Assembly (NCBI RefSeq): GCF_026125825.1
Contig: NZ_JAHCKK010000002.1
Location: forward strand, 62,001-126,000
DNA from: Hydrogenophaga sp.
GTDB lineage: Bacteria; Pseudomonadota; Gammaproteobacteria; Burkholderiales; Burkholderiaceae_C
Direction: 5' to 3'
DNA: 64,000 nt
The position numbers and the translations under genes are program-made. Each line of letters starts with the position of its first letter. Positions within the stretch are counted from its first letter, which is position 1. Below, one piece after another: positions 61,246 through 64,000 of the stretch. A model generated the notes under the pieces. It worked only from the letters and a program-made list of their open reading frames with translations, was not told the origin of the DNA and ran no database searches.

Positions 61246-63336
61246 ATGCGCACAGGTGCCTCGCTGAACCGATCGTCCCCCGACGCCGACCCCCGGCCGC
61301 GAACCGCAGGGCTTCCGTGGCTGTTCGCACTGGCCCTGTGGTTGCTGCTTGTGGCGGTCACCTCGCTGGCGCTCTGGCAGTTGCACCGCAGCGCGCTGGA
61401 GAGCCAGGGACGGGAAATGGCCTTGCTCTCCCTGGCCCTGACAGACGAGCTCGATCGCGGCTTGCAGGGTGCCGAAGAGGGCCTGCAGGCGCTGGCCCTG
61501 GAACTCGGCCGGCGCCGGCTGCCCCTGGACGATGACCAGACACTGCAGGCGCTGCAGACGCGCGCGGCCTTGATGCCCCTGGTGACCACCCTCTGGCTGC
61601 TGGACAAGGACCTCGCCCCGATGGCGTCGTCCGAGGCCACGCCTCCCCCTGACGTGCGGACCTTTCTTCCCCATCTTGCGTCGCTGGGCGAAGGGACTTG
61701 CGCGCTGAGCCAGCCCTTCACCCCGGCCGGGGGTGCACAGGCCCAGGTGGCGCTGGCGCTTCGGGTGGGCGCCTTGCACGGCCACCCGGGTGGCTGGATC
61801 GTTGCCGCCATGCCGGCCAACCAGCTGCTGGGTGCCTTTGGCGTTGCACTGCCCGCGGCCGACGCGCGCATGGCCATCTTCCGAAGCGATGGCGTGCTGC
61901 TCGCGGGGGTCAACGTCGGGCTTCTGCGCGCGGGCAAGTCCGACCAGGCGCAGGGCCCTCGCCTGGCCCGTGAGCGCTTCGCCGACGGCAGCGAGCACCT
62001 CGTCGGCTCGCACCGCGTGCCGCGCTACGGCCTGGATGTCGTGGTGTCACGGGAACTCGGCGCCGTGCTGCAAGGCTGGCGCGGCGCGCTGCAGTTGTCC
62101 ATCGCCGCACTGGCGTTTCTGCTGGTCACCATGGCAGCGGCCGTGCATTTCGTGACGCGGTCCGAACGGCAGCGGCTGGCTGCGCAACAGGCCCTGCAGG
62201 TGCAGCTGGCGCGCACCAGCCGCCTCGAAGCCCTGGGCGCGCTGGCCGGGGGCGTCTCGCACGACTTCAACAACGTGCTGGCCGGCATCGTGGGGTATGG
62301 CGAGATGGCGCAGGACGCCGCCGCGCCCGGCAGCGACCAGGCCCGCCACCTGGACAAGGTGCTGCAAGCCGCCCAGCGCGGCCAGTTGCTCATCGAGCGC
62401 ATCCTCTCGTTCAGCCGCGGCGGTGCGCGCGCCTCCACCGTCTTCGAGCTGGAGCCGGTGGTCGAGGAGGTGCTGACGTTGCTGACCGCCTCGCTGCGCC
62501 CGGGCGTGGTGCTTGAGCGCATGCTTGCCGCGCCCGGCGCACGGCTGCGTGGCGACGCCACGCAGGTCTTCGAGGCGGTCATGAACCTGTGCACCAACGC
62601 CATGCAGGCCATGCCCGATGGCGGCATGCTCAGCATTCGGCTCGAACGCCGCCGCATCGCCGCGCCGCAGGTGCTGTCGCATTCGCCCTTGGCCCCGGGC
62701 GAGTATGTGGCGCTGAGCGTGACCGACCAGGGCGTGGGCATCACCCCCGAAGTCATGGAGCACCTGTTCGAGCCCTTCTTCTCGGCGCGAGGTCCCCAGG
62801 GCGGCACCGGGCTGGGCCTGGCGGTGGTTTTTGGCGTGGTGACGGAATTTGGCGGGGGGATCGACGTCGACAGCCGACCAGGCCAGGGCGCGCGCTTCAC
62901 GCTGTACCTGCCCGAGTGCGCCGACGCGCTTCCCGAATCGACAGCCGTGTCCACCGCGGTGCCCTCCGGCGCCGGCCAGCGTCTGCTGGTGGTGGACGAC
63001 GAACCCCTGCTGCTGGCGATGGCGGCTGAGCTGCTGACCGGCCTGGGCTACGAGCCGGTGTGCTTCGAGCATGCGGGCGAGGCACTGCAGGCGCTGACCG
63101 AGGCGCCTGGGCGATTTGCCGCCGTCATTACCGATGAACGCATGCCCGGCCTTGCCGGTACGCAGCTCGCCAGCGACCTGCGCTCGCGCGGGCTGCGCTT
63201 GCCGATCGTGCTGGTGAGCGGCTATGGCGGCGCGCTCCTGGCCCGCCGTGCCCGCGAGTCGGGCGTGACCCGCGTTCTCATGAAACCCCTGCGGCGCGAC
63301 GAACTCGCCCGCACCCTGGCCGACCTGATCCCCTGA
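61246..63336 (+). CDS. Hybrid sensor histidine kinase with receiver domain
   Basis: 696 residues. Membrane helices near 24-44 and 287-305 frame a periplasmic sensor region of about 240 residues. The kinase core has His339 in GVSHDFNNVLAGIVGYGEM (HisKA_4-type), N box AVMNLCTNAMQAMP and G boxes VTDQGVGITP, GGTGLGLAVVFGVV. A C-terminal receiver domain has DDEP, phospho-Asp630 in VITDERMPG and Lys in LMKPL. Probable partner of the divergent OmpR-type regulator, with internal phospho-relay. Confidence 0.9.
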   Translation: MRTGASLNRSSPDADPRPRTAGLPWLFALALWLLLVAVTSLALWQLHRSALESQGREMALLSLALTDELDRGLQGAEEGLQALALELGRRRLPLDDDQTLQALQTRAALMPLVTTLWLLDKDLAPMASSEATPPPDVRTFLPHLASLGEGTCALSQPFTPAGGAQAQVALALRVGALHGHPGGWIVAAMPANQLLGAFGVALPAADARMAIFRSDGVLLAGVNVGLLRAGKSDQAQGPRLARERFADGSEHLVGSHRVPRYGLDVVVSRELGAVLQGWRGALQLSIAALAFLLVTMAAAVHFVTRSERQRLAAQQALQVQLARTSRLEALGALAGGVSHDFNNVLAGIVGYGEMAQDAAAPGSDQARHLDKVLQAAQRGQLLIERILSFSRGGARASTVFELEPVVEEVLTLLTASLRPGVVLERMLAAPGARLRGDATQVFEAVMNLCTNAMQAMPDGGMLSIRLERRRIAAPQVLSHSPLAPGEYVALSVTDQGVGITPEVMEHLFEPFFSARGPQGGTGLGLAVVFGVVTEFGGGIDVDSRPGQGARFTLYLPECADALPESTAVSTAVPSGAGQRLLVVDDEPLLLAMAAELLTGLGYEPVCFEHAGEALQALTEAPGRFAAVITDERMPGLAGTQLASDLRSRGLRLPIVLVSGYGGALLARRARESGVTRVLMKPLRRDELARTLADLIP

Positions 63337-63427
63337 CGCGCGAGCCCCGCCGCCGTTTATGTCAGATGGCACACAGCGCCCTGGGGGGCGACACATGGCA
63401 CGGCGGCCGGGGGGCGAGCATGCAGCC

Positions 63428-63784
63428 ATGATGGACGCCGACACCCATGCAGAATGCCCGGCCACCCGGTCGCGGCTGCTGATCCATGCCTGCGCTGGCG
63501 AGGCCCGCTGGTCCGCTTCCGCACTTTGGCGGCGCGCGCTGGCGCGCGTGCGGGGCTCGCCCAGCATGGACGCGGCCCTGACCACACTGGAAATCCGCGA
63601 CCTGCCCGGACGCCGCCTGCTCACCCTCACCAACCCGGACACCTTGATCGACATGGTGCTGCCGACGGGCACCTACCACGTCACCGCGCTGACCGGCGAA
63701 GACCGCCGCAGCTACACGGTGGTGCTGGCACAGGACGCCACGACCGAAATCCACCTGGTGCCGGCCCGCTCGCGCTGGCCTTGA
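63428..63784 (+). CDS. Hypothetical protein, no family recognised
   Basis: 118 residues from the tandem ATG at 63428; in-frame ATGs at 63359 and 63395 are alternatives, none with a decisive ribosome-binding site. The C-terminal half (MDAALTTLEIRDLPGRRLLTLTNPDTLIDMVLPTGTYHVTALTGEDRRSYTVVLAQ) looks like a small beta-sandwich. No signal peptide. Convergent with the ligase fragment, 3-nt gap. Confidence 0.5.
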   Translation: MMDADTHAECPATRSRLLIHACAGEARWSASALWRRALARVRGSPSMDAALTTLEIRDLPGRRLLTLTNPDTLIDMVLPTGTYHVTALTGEDRRSYTVVLAQDATTEIHLVPARSRWP

Positions 63785-63787
63785 GCA

Positions 63788-64000
63788 TCAGCGCCGCGCC
63801 AGCGCCGGGAAGTCGTCTTCCTGGAAGGCCTGGCCGCCGCGCGAGCCCGTGGCCACCCGCTGCGACTCTTCGGTGCGCAACTGCACGCGCCGGATCTTGC
63901 CCGACACGGTCTTGGGCAGCTCCTGCACAAACTCCAGCCGCCGGATGCGCTTGTACGGCGCGAGGTGCTCGCGCGAGAACGCAAAGATGGCCTCCGCCAA
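63788..64000 (-). CDS. AMP-dependent acyl-CoA synthetase, C-terminal 70 residues, cut by the window edge
   Basis: Open to the right edge; stop at 63788. The visible end contains REHLAPYKRIRRLEFVQELPKTVSGKIRRVQLRTEE, the A10 motif with the catalytic Lys (SGKIRR). The 'LAPYKRIRRLEFV' wording is typical of medium-chain or benzoate-type ligases (MACS). Remainder lies beyond the window. Confidence 0.85.
   Translation of the reverse strand: MAEAIFAFSREHLAPYKRIRRLEFVQELPKTVSGKIRRVQLRTEESQRVATGSRGGQAFQEDDFPALARR

Overview
The window is about 64 kb of GC-rich, gene-dense DNA with strong GC3 codon bias, many 4-nt ATGA gene overlaps, Bug-type (tripartite tricarboxylate) receptors, a CbpA/CbpM pair and a small eRF1-like 'translational machinery' protein. 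That combination points to a betaproteobacterium of the Burkholderiales, most likely Comamonadaceae (for example Hydrogenophaga- or Variovorax-like); this is inferred from gene content only. I see no rRNA, tRNA, CRISPR array, insertion sequence or phage gene.

Layout. 1-1.9 kb: the start of a universal stress protein gene, divergent from an eRF1-like gene and a zinc alcohol dehydrogenase, with two FNR/Anr-like boxes between them. 2.1-6.3 kb: a tight five-gene operon (thermostable-hemolysin family protein, acyl-AMP ligase-like protein, heme-oxygenase-like diiron protein, SDR, periplasmic TPR protein) that looks like an undescribed fatty-acyl-derived pathway. 6.3-8.6 kb: a two-component system. 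8.7-10.2 kb: cbpM-cbpA plus a small leading ORF, under a good FNR/Anr-like box. 10.3-16.6 kb: a GntR regulator divergent from a catabolic operon (FAH-family hydrolase, polysaccharide-deacetylase-family hydrolase, two Bug receptors, CocE/NonD hydrolase).

16.7-57.4 kb: a large catabolic region for an unidentified, probably cyclic and methyl-branched, carboxylic acid. It has a branched-chain-type ABC importer with an acyl-CoA ligase; a TRAP transporter operon that also carries a second acyl-CoA ligase, a phosphotransferase-family protein, a short unknown protein and a CrtC/AttH-like protein; a ferredoxin reductase, a [2Fe-2S] ferredoxin and a Rieske oxygenase alpha/beta pair encoded in separate places; and a 15-gene operon (55.3 to 39.2 kb, minus strand) with three enoyl-CoA hydratases, a double-domain 3-hydroxyacyl-CoA dehydrogenase, an SCPx-type thiolase, a HMG-CoA-synthase-like/OB-fold fusion and, at its far end, Mcd-, Mct- and Meh-like enzymes with a CoA-ester lyase. 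Together these last four would convert methylsuccinyl-CoA to acetyl-CoA and pyruvate. Three related TetR regulators lie in the region. A 20-bp palindromic operator (consensus TAGTCCGWCGCGWCGGNYTA) occurs in front of six transcription units and binds them into one regulon; at four of the sites it overlaps the end of a -10 hexamer.

57.5-64 kb: two small unknown genes, a strong 36-bp perfect palindrome, an Ala/Lys-rich exported protein, a cardiolipin-synthase-like phospholipase D protein, an OmpR-type regulator divergent from a hybrid histidine kinase, a small unknown gene, and the end of another acyl-CoA ligase. No gene-free stretch exceeds 300 bases; the longest gaps (282-490, 1879-2087, 16627-16925, 21360-21599) are described individually.
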